NCBI GenBank assembly: GCA_016649525.1
Contig: JAENXM010000006.1
Location: 1 to 20,889 of the forward strand
Direction of reading: 5' to 3'
DNA length: 20,889 nucleotides
Source: Actinomycetota bacterium
GTDB taxonomy: Bacteria > Actinomycetota > Geothermincolia > Fen-727 > Anoxymicrobiaceae
A model generated the notes under the pieces. The model did not search any database and was not told the origin of the DNA. It saw only the letters and a list, made by a program, of their open reading frames with translations. Made by a program: the position numbers and the translations under genes. This document shows positions 1 to 6,949 of this stretch, in pieces (the stretch's first letter is position 1; every line of letters begins with the position of its first letter).

Positions 1-97
1 AGTATACCAGACAGGTTGAAAGCCACGCACCGGCCTGTACCCTACGGACGTCGAACAAACGGGAGCTCCATTTTCTATACAGATACCGGTTCAGGGA

Positions 98-640
98 TCA
101 GGTATTCTCGAGATCGTACTCGACAAGTATCTCGCAGCGGTCGTCACCGAATTTCATGCATTTGAGCAGGGTCTCTTTCGCCTCGAGCCCCATTGCGCGG
201 TACCAACCCGCACGCATGCCGAAACAGCCACAATCGTAATCCCTTTCTACCCCGATGCTGGAGACTTTTATATAAGCAAGACACCTGCGCACTATTCCCA
301 ACATCTTTCCCGGTCCGATGTATTTCATCTCGTATTCGAAGTACTTCTTTGGAGTAAAGAGATCCATCGCCGCCGCAACCAGGAACAGGAAATCTTCGTC
401 GCTTGCGGGCTTCCCTTTACCGGTTGCACTCATCAATCTGTGCATATCCCCCTCAGCGACCGCAGTGCCCACTTCGATGTTCATTTTATTTGCTATATCC
501 CAGCCGGCCACCGAGACCATGGCCATCATCCATCTCGTCTCGCAGGAGAATCCCCGCTTTGAAAGTATCTCGCTCCTGTCATCAACAGGAATATTTGCTA
601 AAGCCTCTCTCGCGAGTTCACTGTAATCCAGTTTGTTCAT
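98..640 (-). CDS. Uncharacterised Cys-containing protein, possibly ATC-hydrolase/V4R-like
   Basis: A 180-residue soluble protein with no signal peptide or membrane segment. The C-terminal third has a C-x-C pair (C137, C139), then C161, and ends in a GDDRCEI segment (C169). That arrangement recalls the small Cys-rich tails of V4R-like and L-2-amino-thiazoline-4-carboxylate hydrolase-like proteins. This is a resemblance recalled from motif shape, not a firm family assignment, so I give no function. The ATG at 640 follows only a weak purine stretch. Its promoter is well defined at 717-745, and an operator-like inverted repeat fills the -35/-10 spacer. The neighbouring divergent XRE repressor is therefore the obvious candidate regulator. 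Confidence is high that it is a gene and low on its role. Confidence 0.75.
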   Translation of the reverse strand: MNKLDYSELAREALANIPVDDRSEILSKRGFSCETRWMMAMVSVAGWDIANKMNIEVGTAVAEGDMHRLMSATGKGKPASDEDFLFLVAAAMDLFTPKKYFEYEMKYIGPGKMLGIVRRCLAYIKVSSIGVERDYDCGCFGMRAGWYRAMGLEAKETLLKCMKFGDDRCEILVEYDLENT

Positions 641-716
641 CGGGTGCTCGTTTCTCTTGTTTGGCGCTAAACCATCGGCTCCGGGTGTATCCCTGATATG
701 ACATAGTGTTATAATA

Positions 717-745
717 AATATATGACGTTACGTTATATATGTCAA
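717..745 (-). promoter_or_regulatory. Sigma70-type promoter for the 98-640 gene
   Basis: On the minus strand a perfect -35 TTGACA (745-740) is followed, after exactly 17 bases, by a -10 TATATT (722-717). This places the transcription start near 710, giving a leader of about 70 nt before the ATG at 640. It is the best promoter match in the window. The spacer is almost entirely occupied by the inverted repeat at 718-740, a typical position for a repressor operator. Confidence 0.7.
718..740. promoter_or_regulatory. Operator-like inverted repeat in the promoter spacer
   Basis: Arms ATATATGACG (718-727) and CGTTATATAT (731-740) are complementary at 9 of 10 positions around a TTA centre. The repeat covers the spacer and -10 of the minus-strand promoter, so a bound dimeric regulator would block RNA polymerase. 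The adjacent XRE-family protein is the natural candidate ligand (inference). An extra copy of the half-site core ATATGAC lies at 696-702. Confidence 0.55.
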
Positions 746-748
746 GAC

Positions 749-761
749 AGTACGTTGTACT
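749..761. promoter_or_regulatory. Second operator-like inverted repeat upstream of the XRE gene
   Basis: Perfect 5-bp arms AGTAC and GTACT flank a GTT centre. The site lies 24 to 27 bases before the candidate GTG/ATG starts of the XRE gene and has the same 3-bp-spacer architecture as the 718-740 repeat. It could be an autoregulatory site. It is short enough that chance is possible. Confidence 0.35.
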
Positions 762-788
762 ACCCGCTCCCGGGCTGTAGAATCTGTG

Positions 789-1163
789 ATGACCTCTGGT
801 AACAAAATGATTAACAACGAAATCGGAAAGAGAATACAGAAAGCAAGAGAAGACGCGGGACTCTCCCAGGAGGAACTTGCTTCCCTGTTGGGCTACACGC
901 AGTCTGCGCTCTCGAATTACGAGCTCGGGAAGAGGCGTCTCTACCTCTCAAATCTCGAAAAGATAGCAAAGGCACTGAATAAGCCGCTCACCTGTTTCTT
1001 CGGAGAACTTCATGAAGTAGAACCCCAACATGAGTCAAAGGGGAAACGTGAGGAGACGGATGATATCGTGTCCGAGATCATTGGGCTGTTGCCCGAGCTT
1101 CTCGAAGAGGAGAGAAGTTACCTGCTCGGGTACATCCACTGGATGATAGACCGTAAGAAATGA
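789..1163 (+). CDS. XRE-family helix-turn-helix transcriptional regulator
   Basis: The protein has about 124 residues. Near the N-terminus is a canonical Cro/C1-type HTH: IGKRIQKAREDAGLSQEELA, then the recognition-helix region around QSALSNYELGKR, then LEKIAKALN. After a charged linker, the last 30 residues (SEIIGLLPELLEEERSYLLG...) form a predicted amphipathic helical tail, probably for dimerisation. Start choice is uncertain: GTG 786, ATG 789 and ATG 807 are in frame and none has a clear Shine-Dalgarno. I take ATG 789, but ATG 807 would give the usual short N-terminus of this family. The gene is divergent from the 98-640 gene, with two operator-like palindromes between them, so it probably represses that gene and perhaps itself. 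The region is more AT-rich than the rest of the window, which may indicate recent acquisition. Confidence 0.9.
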   Translation: MTSGNKMINNEIGKRIQKAREDAGLSQEELASLLGYTQSALSNYELGKRRLYLSNLEKIAKALNKPLTCFFGELHEVEPQHESKGKREETDDIVSEIIGLLPELLEEERSYLLGYIHWMIDRKK

Positions 1164-1320
1164 CCACTCCTTGCCGGAAGGTCAGTACCGCAGACCTGGA
1201 TTCTACCAATTCGGTGCGATAATCCCTGTGGCTGGACTCCGCCCCAAAGCATTGTAAACACGGCAAGGGAACCCTGGTGTGCTCCCGCGCGTTTTTCATA
1301 TCAGTAGGAATAGGGACTAG

Positions 1321-1334
1321 GCTTGATATCAAGC
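1321..1334. promoter_or_regulatory. Perfect 14-bp palindrome upstream of the L,D-transpeptidase gene
   Basis: GCTTGATATCAAGC is fully self-complementary and lies immediately upstream of the best promoter candidate for the following gene. Possible operator; no regulator is identified. The rest of the 240-base gap after the XRE gene (1164-1403) shows no gene and no convincing terminator. Confidence 0.3.
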
Positions 1335-1336
1335 AT

Positions 1337-1364
1337 TGCAATAAAGATGCGCGTTAACCATAAT
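1337..1364 (+). promoter_or_regulatory. Candidate promoter for the L,D-transpeptidase gene
   Basis: A -35 TTGCAA (1337-1342, 4 of 6 consensus) and a -10 CATAAT (1359-1364, 5 of 6) are separated by 16 bases. This predicts a start near 1371 and a leader of about 45 nt to the GTG at 1419. It is a moderate match only. Confidence 0.4.
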
Positions 1365-1418
1365 TTCCGATAACAAGACCGGACTTCGAGGGATTGTGAG
1401 AACTTGAAGGCAATAAAC

Positions 1419-2513
1419 GTGCCTTTAAAAAACCATTCAGAAGTATTACAGAGGGGCCGCCGCCCGAGGCAGGCCCTGCGCGGTGCGAACAAGCGGAGGC
1501 TGGCGCTCCTTTTTGGAGCCGTGTTGCTGCTTGTGGCGATTGCGGCTTTCTTCGGGTTCCTGCTCATCCAGGACATGGTCGCAAGCGGGGAGGTCTTCCC
1601 TGGTATTACCATCGACGGCCAGAAGGTGGAGGGGCTCTCCCGCGAAGACGCCGCCAGGATAATAGACGAGAAGGTCAAGGCTCCCTTGAGCGGAGCGCTC
1701 GTGCTGTACCACGGGGACAAGGAGGTCGAGCTCGAACCCAGGTCTGTAGGACTGACGGTGGATACCCGGAAGATGGTGGATACGGCGTACTGGGCGGGAA
1801 GAAGCCCCAACGTGTTCTCTCGGATGTTCCGCAGGCTCCTCCACAAGCCGATGAACCTCGACGTCCCCGTCCTGGCGAAGTACGACACCAAGAAGTTGAT
1901 GGCCTTCGTAGTAGGCGTGGCAAGGGAAATGGATTACCCGCCGACGAGCTCCAGCATCGACGTCTCCGAGGGCTACCCGATCATCAATCCCTCTCGCGAC
2001 GGGCTGCAGGTCAAGCAGCAGGAGACGATAAACGTCCTGAGCGGTGCCCTCTCAAAACACGAGCGCAAGGTGCCTGTGCCGACGGTCGCCGTCAAGCCGG
2101 AGCTCACCGAGTCGGACATCGGCAAGATCATCGTCATCGGGAAGAAAGAGCATACCCTGTACCTTTATGACAAAGAAGACCTCATCAACTCATATGTCAT
2201 TGCCGTGGGGATGCCGCAGTACCCCACACCCAACGGTAAGTTCCACGTAACCTACAAGGAGAAGAACCCGACCTGGCTTCCGACCTCGGAGTGGGCCAGG
2301 GACAAGCAGGGAATACCCCAGCCGCCCGGTCCCGACAACCCGCTCGGCGGCTACTGGATGGACATCGGCGGCGGCCTCGGCATCCACGCTACCCCGTACG
2401 AAGGCACCCTCGGTGAGGACGCCTCACACGGCTGTATCAGGATGGCGCCCTGGGCTGCCGAGGAGGTCTTCAACTACGTGAAGGTCGGGACGCCCGTCTA
2501 CATCATGGATTGA
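1419..2513 (+). CDS. Membrane-anchored L,D-transpeptidase (YkuD) with PG-binding domain
   Basis: Likely forms or edits 3-3 peptidoglycan cross-links on the outer face of the membrane. Residues are numbered from an in-frame TTG at 1404. A basic N-terminus precedes one transmembrane helix (about 32-56). A PG_binding_4/VanW-type region follows (about 65-220, including FPGITIDGQKVEGLS and INPSRDGLQV), then a YkuD catalytic domain (about 241-368). The catalytic signature is complete: His328 in GIHAT and S341-H-G-C344-I-R346, with Cys344 the nucleophile. I prefer GTG 1419 because GAAGG (1406-1410) lies 8 bases before it; TTG 1404 would add five residues. It converges on the 2544-3293 gene, with a palindromic element right after its stop. 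YkuD proteins of this architecture are common in Gram-positive and actinobacterial genomes. Confidence 0.9.
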   Translation: MPLKNHSEVLQRGRRPRQALRGANKRRLALLFGAVLLLVAIAAFFGFLLIQDMVASGEVFPGITIDGQKVEGLSREDAARIIDEKVKAPLSGALVLYHGDKEVELEPRSVGLTVDTRKMVDTAYWAGRSPNVFSRMFRRLLHKPMNLDVPVLAKYDTKKLMAFVVGVAREMDYPPTSSSIDVSEGYPIINPSRDGLQVKQQETINVLSGALSKHERKVPVPTVAVKPELTESDIGKIIVIGKKEHTLYLYDKEDLINSYVIAVGMPQYPTPNGKFHVTYKEKNPTWLPTSEWARDKQGIPQPPGPDNPLGGYWMDIGGGLGIHATPYEGTLGEDASHGCIRMAPWAAEEVFNYVKVGTPVYIMD

Positions 2514-2546
2514 TGACAACATCGGTGCCTGGCACCATTGTTGTCA
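2514..2546. repeat. GGTGCC-T-GGCACC palindrome between convergent genes
   Basis: Arms 2514-2529 and 2531-2546 pair at 14 of 16 positions around a single T. The core GGTGCC/GGCACC is perfect, and outer arms TGACAACA/TTGTTGTCA extend the stem. It starts directly after the stop codon of the transpeptidase gene and contains the stop codon (2544-2546) of the convergent minus-strand gene. It could act as a bidirectional terminator or mRNA-end hairpin, although there is no strong U-tract. The same core occurs at 19341-19363, so it belongs to a dispersed repeat family. Confidence 0.7.
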
Positions 2547-3293
2547 TTCTTGCATCTGCGCGGCGATATTCGCGAGAGCGACTGCTCCGAGGTACTCCTC
2601 CACGCTGCCGCTTCGCGAAGTGTCGGCCAGGCGCAGGGAAAGCGGGAAGTAGAGTGCTCCCAGGGATCCGCCCGAGCCGAGCCGCGTGAGCGTCCTGTAT
2701 ATCAGGTTGCCCGCCATGCCGTCCGGGGCGATAACGCAGTTGGCCCAGGTCAGGGCCTCTTCTATCGTGATATAGGAATGTTTGAGTCCCTCGCGCGCGG
2801 CCAGCCTGTCCCCCCTGCGGATACTCCTCTTTATGTCCCGTCCGCGCTTCACGTCCTCCGCCCTTCCATACGAGAGCACGGCGACCCTCGGCTCCCAGCC
2901 CAGAAGCCCCGCGAACACGCGTACGTCACGTGCCAGCGTCTGCATCTGTTTGAAAGTCCTTCCCTCGTCTATCCCGACCGGGCCGAGAAGAAAGGACGTG
3001 CCGCCGGGCAGGTTGAGGAGCGCGATCCTCCTGACACCCCCGCGGTGTCCCGGCTTGAGGCCTTCGAGAAATGAGTTTGCGGAAAGGGAGCCGCGCACAG
3101 CTGCATCGATCCTTCCGCCGCTGAGATCCTCGAGCATCAGCCGCCCGTCGCGATAAACGAGAAGCGGGCAGAAAGTGGCGCGGGATCTTATTTCGTCTTC
3201 TCGAGGGTCTTCCGGGGTGAGCCCTATCCCGACCTTCACGCCGGGGGAGGCACGCTGCGCGAGCGTCTCGAGGTCTATCCGCTGCGGCTGCAT
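2544..3293 (-). CDS. MtxX-like protein (methanogenesis marker 4), PTA/PTB-fold
   Basis: A 249-residue soluble protein. Its N-terminus (VGIGLTPEDP), central block (GRIDAAVRGSLSANSFLE...VRRIALLNLPGG) and C-terminal APDGMAGNLIYRTL resemble the MtxX/methanogenesis marker 4 group of the phosphate acetyl/butyryltransferase superfamily. The DG-x-x-GN-x-x-x-x-T segment matches the phosphate/CoA-site region of Pta/PlsX-type enzymes. MtxX function is not established even in methanogens. A role in acyl or phosphoryl transfer is inferred from fold and from the acyl-CoA synthetase subunit immediately upstream. The gene starts one base after that gene's stop (TGATATG), so the two are translationally coupled. 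It is the last gene of the long minus-strand operon. Family recognition is from memory of motifs; the alternative is a divergent phosphotransacylase. Confidence 0.6.
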   Translation of the reverse strand: MQPQRIDLETLAQRASPGVKVGIGLTPEDPREDEIRSRATFCPLLVYRDGRLMLEDLSGGRIDAAVRGSLSANSFLEGLKPGHRGGVRRIALLNLPGGTSFLLGPVGIDEGRTFKQMQTLARDVRVFAGLLGWEPRVAVLSYGRAEDVKRGRDIKRSIRRGDRLAAREGLKHSYITIEEALTWANCVIAPDGMAGNLIYRTLTRLGSGGSLGALYFPLSLRLADTSRSGSVEEYLGAVALANIAAQMQE

Positions 3294-3294
3294 A

Positions 3295-4686
3295 TCAGGC
3301 GGGGTGCCCGCGGTAGTAGTCCCGCATGACGGCGAGCGCCTCTACCGCGACCTCGGGGCTGTCGAACACCGGGAAATCCATCCTGCTCTGGACGTCACGG
3401 AAGTAGCGGCAGGCCGTGATCAATGCGAGAACGACAGGCTTGTCGTATTTCTTCATGATCTCCCCAACGTCCGCGTACACCTCGCGGGAGAGCCCCGAGT
3501 AAGCACCCTCGTATTTCGAGTCGGCCCGGCGCAGGAATACCGCCACGACACCGTCCACATAGTCCTGGGCCAGGACCTTGTCTAGCGCGTAGACTATCGC
3601 GTCACTCGAAAGGACATCGCCGAGGTCGAGCGGGTTCCCCAGGCTTATCACGTCGGACCGCACGTGCTCGCGGATGCTCTCGAGCATCTCGCTTCCGAAC
3701 TGCGGGAAGGAGAAACCTTGATCGTACGCCCTGTCGGCCGTCAGCACCGTGTAGCCCCCGGCCTGAGAGACTATGGCGATGTTGTTGCCCCTCATGGGCG
3801 GCAGGCTGAAGGCCCGGGCTATGTCCATCAGCTCCCTTACAGTTCCGACCCTTATAACACCCGTCTGCTCGAACACACCTTCGATAACGGTGTCGTCGTT
3901 GGCAAGCGCGGCTGTATGGCTCGCCGCCGTGCGGGCACCAACCTCTGTGGTGTTCGCCTTGTACACGACCACCGGCTTATCCAGGGTGCCGGCGACCTCC
4001 AGAAACCTGCGGCCCCGCGCCACACTCTCGAGGAACATGCAGATGACCCTGGTCCCGGGATCCTTGCCGAGATACTCGAGGAAGTCCACCTCGTCCATGT
4101 CCACCTTGTTACCCACCGAGATGAACTTGTTGAAGGTACTGCCCGAGTCGTCCAGAAACGTTACGAGGCTTATCCCCACCCCCCCGCTCTGGCTTATTAT
4201 CGAAATCATCCCCGCGCGCCGTTTCTTCAGGGTGACGAACGGAAGGCAGAGGCCGTTCTCCGCGTTTATGATCGTCAGCCCGTTTGGACCGACGAACCTT
4301 ATGCCGTATTCCCTCGCCTTCTCCTTTATGACGCGGGTGAGCTCCTCGCCGCTTTCGCCGAACTCGCCGAACCCTCCGGACGGTATCGCCATATACGAGA
4401 TTTCCTTCTTCGCACACTGGTCCATGATGTCCGGAACCGCGCGGGCGGGGACGAACACCACAGCGAGATCGACCACTTCGGGTATCTCCTCGATGGAGGC
4501 GTATCCCTTTATGCCAAGGACCTCCTCGCCGCGCGGGTTCACCGGAAATACCTTGCCCCTGTACTTCCAGGTGATAAGGTTCTGGACTATGTTCCTGCCC
4601 GTGTTGTCGGGACCGGAGGATGCGCCCACAACCGCGACGCTCTCGGGATAGAACATCCTGTCGAGGTTTGTTTCCGGCTGGCTCAT
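3295..4686 (-). CDS. ADP-forming acyl-CoA synthetase alpha subunit (CoA-binding/ligase domains)
   Basis: Acd-type enzymes convert acyl-CoA + ADP + Pi to acid + ATP + CoA. The 463-residue protein has a Rossmann CoA-binding domain (SVAVVGASSGPDNTGRNIV, about 16-35; IPSGGFGEFGESG, 101-113; FVGPNGLTIIN, 131-141). Two succinyl-CoA-ligase-like domains follow, with SQSGGVG (165-171) and the phospho-histidine segment SHTAALA (His257). The usual GPNCLG motif reads GPNGLT here. The length fits a stand-alone alpha subunit. The ATP-grasp beta subunit needed for catalysis is absent from the window. I start at ATG 4686, where AGGGG lies about six bases upstream; an upstream extension to 4725 lacks this support. 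It follows the HdrD-like gene by 75 bases and is coupled to the MtxX-like gene. A pimeloyl-CoA- or acetyl-CoA-synthetase-like relative of other specificity is possible. Confidence 0.85.
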   Translation of the reverse strand: MSQPETNLDRMFYPESVAVVGASSGPDNTGRNIVQNLITWKYRGKVFPVNPRGEEVLGIKGYASIEEIPEVVDLAVVFVPARAVPDIMDQCAKKEISYMAIPSGGFGEFGESGEELTRVIKEKAREYGIRFVGPNGLTIINAENGLCLPFVTLKKRRAGMISIISQSGGVGISLVTFLDDSGSTFNKFISVGNKVDMDEVDFLEYLGKDPGTRVICMFLESVARGRRFLEVAGTLDKPVVVYKANTTEVGARTAASHTAALANDDTVIEGVFEQTGVIRVGTVRELMDIARAFSLPPMRGNNIAIVSQAGGYTVLTADRAYDQGFSFPQFGSEMLESIREHVRSDVISLGNPLDLGDVLSSDAIVYALDKVLAQDYVDGVVAVFLRRADSKYEGAYSGLSREVYADVGEIMKKYDKPVVLALITACRYFRDVQSRMDFPVFDSPEVAVEALAVMRDYYRGHPA

Positions 4687-4761
4687 ATAGCACCCCTGCA
4701 CTTGAACTCGCGGGTAGTATAGCAAAACCTGCCGGGCATTACCGGTGCAACGGCGCTCGAG

Positions 4762-5940
4762 TTACCTGGCGGACTCGAACACCAGCTCGACGAGGTCCAG
4801 GACCGGAAGGCCATCACCGAGCGCGAGCGAGTCGGTCAGGTTCATCCCGCAGAACGGGCAGCAGGTGACGAGCGCCTCGGCGCCGGTCTCGACCGCTTCC
4901 TGCTGCCTCTCGCTTGCTATCCTGGCAGCTTCATCGGGGTGACCCGTGCGAAGCCCTCCACCCCCGCCGCAGCAGCGCGCGTTCTCCCCCGTCCTCGCCA
5001 TCTCGACGACCTCGAGTCCGGTGATGGCCTCTAGCACTTTTCTCGGCTCATCGGTGATGCCGCCGTGCCGCGCGAGGTGACACGGGTCGTGGTAGGTGAC
5101 CTTCCTAGGCAGCGGACCGAGTCTCAGGCTACCCTCCTCCACCAGCCGGGCAAGCATTTCGGATACATGAAGCACCCGAGGCTCTAGGGGTGCGACATCC
5201 GGGTAAGACAGCTTCATTATCCCGTAGCACCCTGCGCACGCCGTGACGACCTGCTCGACTCCCAGCGCGTTTATCTTCTCGATGTTCTTCCCGGCCTGCT
5301 CCAGGAACAGTCCCTTCATGCCGACCCTCATCGCTGTGCTCCCGCAGCAGACCTCATCCCTGCCCATGATGCCGAAGTCGACTCCGGCGAGATTCAGGAC
5401 CTCGGCCGTCGCCAGGGCGACCTTCTGCATGTTAGGAAGGTAGGCCGCGGTGCATCCGGGATAGTAGAGGACGGCCGCTTTCTTCCCGGGAAGGACCTTC
5501 ACACGCTCCGAGAGCTTCCTCGCCCAGCGGTCCCGCTGGGCCCTCGGCAGCAGCCACGGGTTGTCATAGTTCTCGACGCTCTTGACCATCTCCTGCTGCG
5601 TGGGAAGCGGACCTTCGCCCCGTTCGACCATCACGTCCCGAAGGAGGTTGACCAGCTCGGTGAGCCGGATCCCCATCGGGCACCTGACCGCGCACGAGTA
5701 GCAGGCCGAACAGTAGTAGAGGACCTCGGGCCTCATAATCTCTTCCTCGCGACCTGTGAGGACGAGCCGCACGATCTCTCTGGGACTCCTCTCCGTGAAG
5801 CGCGCGACCGGGCACGAAGCGGTACAGGTCCCGCACTGCAGGCAGGAGCGGACCTTCTCCCCTATCTCGGCAGGCGCCACGACCCGGTCGAAGAACTCGC
5901 CCGTTATCTCGCTCAAAACCGGCTTTTCGATATCCGCCAC
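4762..5940 (-). CDS. HdrD-like Fe-S protein (HdrC-HdrB fusion)
   Basis: An electron-transfer/disulfide-reductase-type subunit of 392 residues. Residues 33-43 and 77-87 each carry C-x2-C-x2-C-x3-C-P (C33, 36, 39, 43 and C77, 80, 83, 87), a HdrC-like two-[4Fe-4S] ferredoxin. Two CCG (Cys-rich) domains follow: C163, C198-C199, C235-x2-C238; and C287, C323-C324, C360-C361-x2-C364. These bind the non-cubane clusters used by HdrB/HdrD. It therefore fits HdrD, BamD or a GlcF-like partner, and HdrA (7723-9666) in the same operon is the likely electron partner. No membrane helix is present. Translation starts at GTG 5940, four bases after the stop of the solute-binding-protein gene. A paralogue lies at 15298-16500. 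The physiological disulfide or acceptor cannot be read from sequence. Confidence 0.9.
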   Translation of the reverse strand: MADIEKPVLSEITGEFFDRVVAPAEIGEKVRSCLQCGTCTASCPVARFTERSPREIVRLVLTGREEEIMRPEVLYYCSACYSCAVRCPMGIRLTELVNLLRDVMVERGEGPLPTQQEMVKSVENYDNPWLLPRAQRDRWARKLSERVKVLPGKKAAVLYYPGCTAAYLPNMQKVALATAEVLNLAGVDFGIMGRDEVCCGSTAMRVGMKGLFLEQAGKNIEKINALGVEQVVTACAGCYGIMKLSYPDVAPLEPRVLHVSEMLARLVEEGSLRLGPLPRKVTYHDPCHLARHGGITDEPRKVLEAITGLEVVEMARTGENARCCGGGGGLRTGHPDEAARIASERQQEAVETGAEALVTCCPFCGMNLTDSLALGDGLPVLDLVELVFESAR

Positions 5941-5944
5941 GCCC

Positions 5945-6946
5945 TTACGTTCCCTTCTCCGGGAGAAACTGTTTGTCCACGATATCCAATGTTAATCTGC
6001 CCGCCTGGCCCTTTTCGACGACGCCCTGTTCTTCCATGAACAGCACGTAGCGCCCTAGCTTCTTCTCGTCGAGCCTGTAAGTGAAATCCATGTTCTTCAT
6101 GGCACCATCTACGATCTCCTTTTCCAATCCGGTAAAGAGACGCGCCATATCCTTCGCTTCCAGGGGGTTATCTTTGACATAGTCCGTCGCTCTGACGTGC
6201 GCAGCCACCACACGGCGCACAGTATCCGGGCTTCGCCTAACGAAAGCCGCATCTGCGACCAGCACGCAGCATGGATGCCCCGGCCATATCCCCTCCGAGG
6301 TCAGTAGCACGCGGCCGGCCTTTTCCTGAACAGCCTGTGACGGATAGGGCTCCGATGCGAGGAACGCGTCGATCCGGGACCCTCGCAGGGCGTCGACCAT
6401 GTCCTGCGGTCTTAACGAGACGGCGCTGACGTCTGTTCTGGTGAGCCCCGCCTTACGGAGTGCCATGCCGAGCAGCATGTCCTGGACGGTCGAGAAACCA
6501 GATACCGCGACAGTTCTCCCCTTGAGGGCCGCGGGGTCTTCCCCCTCCAGGCCGCTTCGCGCGACCAGGGCGGAGCCGCCCGTGTTTATCGCCGCCACTA
6601 TCTTGATGTCGGCCATGTCCCGGGCCTCGAAAGTGAGGGCAGGCGCCACTCCCACATAACCCATATCGAGTTCACCCGCGGAGAACGAGCTCATGAGCTC
6701 GGCCCCCGAGTTGAAAGCCCCTCCCTCGCGCACGTCGAGACCCTCATCCTGGAAGAACCTCTTCTCTCGAGCGACATAGTATGCGAGGTCGTGGATGTCG
6801 GCCTGCACAAACCCCATCCGTACCACGCGGCTCTGGTTGCCGCCGCCGCAGCCGCCGCAGGCAAGAGCGGAAGCGGTGAATACGGCGATCATCGTGAACA
6901 GACACACACGGTGCGCCGGCCGCTTACCACCCTTCTTCCAATACAT
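5945..6946 (-). CDS. Lipoprotein solute-binding protein, NMT1/SsuA-like
   Basis: A 333-residue periplasmic-binding-type protein. It starts with a basic N-terminus and hydrophobic helix (about 14-29), then a lipobox-like ALAC with acylated Cys30 and a Gly-rich linker. The mature part begins VRMGFVQADIHDLAYYVA and continues FFQDEGLDV...GAELMSSFSAGELDMGYVGVAPAL. This is the signature of the NMT1/THI5 and nitrate/sulfonate/taurine-binding group. No permease or ATPase gene accompanies it in the window, so it is an orphan. It sits between a QueG-like ferredoxin protein and an HdrD-like protein, with gaps of 3 and 4 bases, so it is co-translated with redox genes. A very strong Shine-Dalgarno (GGAGTGAGG) precedes ATG 6946. 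The ligand is unknown; an organic acid or sulfonate feeding this pathway is an inference. Confidence 0.85.
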   Translation of the reverse strand: MYWKKGGKRPAHRVCLFTMIAVFTASALACGGCGGGNQSRVVRMGFVQADIHDLAYYVAREKRFFQDEGLDVREGGAFNSGAELMSSFSAGELDMGYVGVAPALTFEARDMADIKIVAAINTGGSALVARSGLEGEDPAALKGRTVAVSGFSTVQDMLLGMALRKAGLTRTDVSAVSLRPQDMVDALRGSRIDAFLASEPYPSQAVQEKAGRVLLTSEGIWPGHPCCVLVADAAFVRRSPDTVRRVVAAHVRATDYVKDNPLEAKDMARLFTGLEKEIVDGAMKNMDFTYRLDEKKLGRYVLFMEEQGVVEKGQAGRLTLDIVDKQFLPEKGT

Positions 6947-6949
6947 GCC

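Noticed and set aside
1..97. Possible gene or terminator at the left edge
   Set aside because: No open frame with a plausible start and no stable hairpin with a T-tract was seen; nothing could be supported.
3664..4722. Long plus-strand open frame antisense to the acyl-CoA synthetase subunit
   Set aside because: Its translation is low in recognisable motifs and rich in Arg/His/Pro, as expected from the opposite strand of a GC-rich gene; the minus-strand product has clear family motifs.
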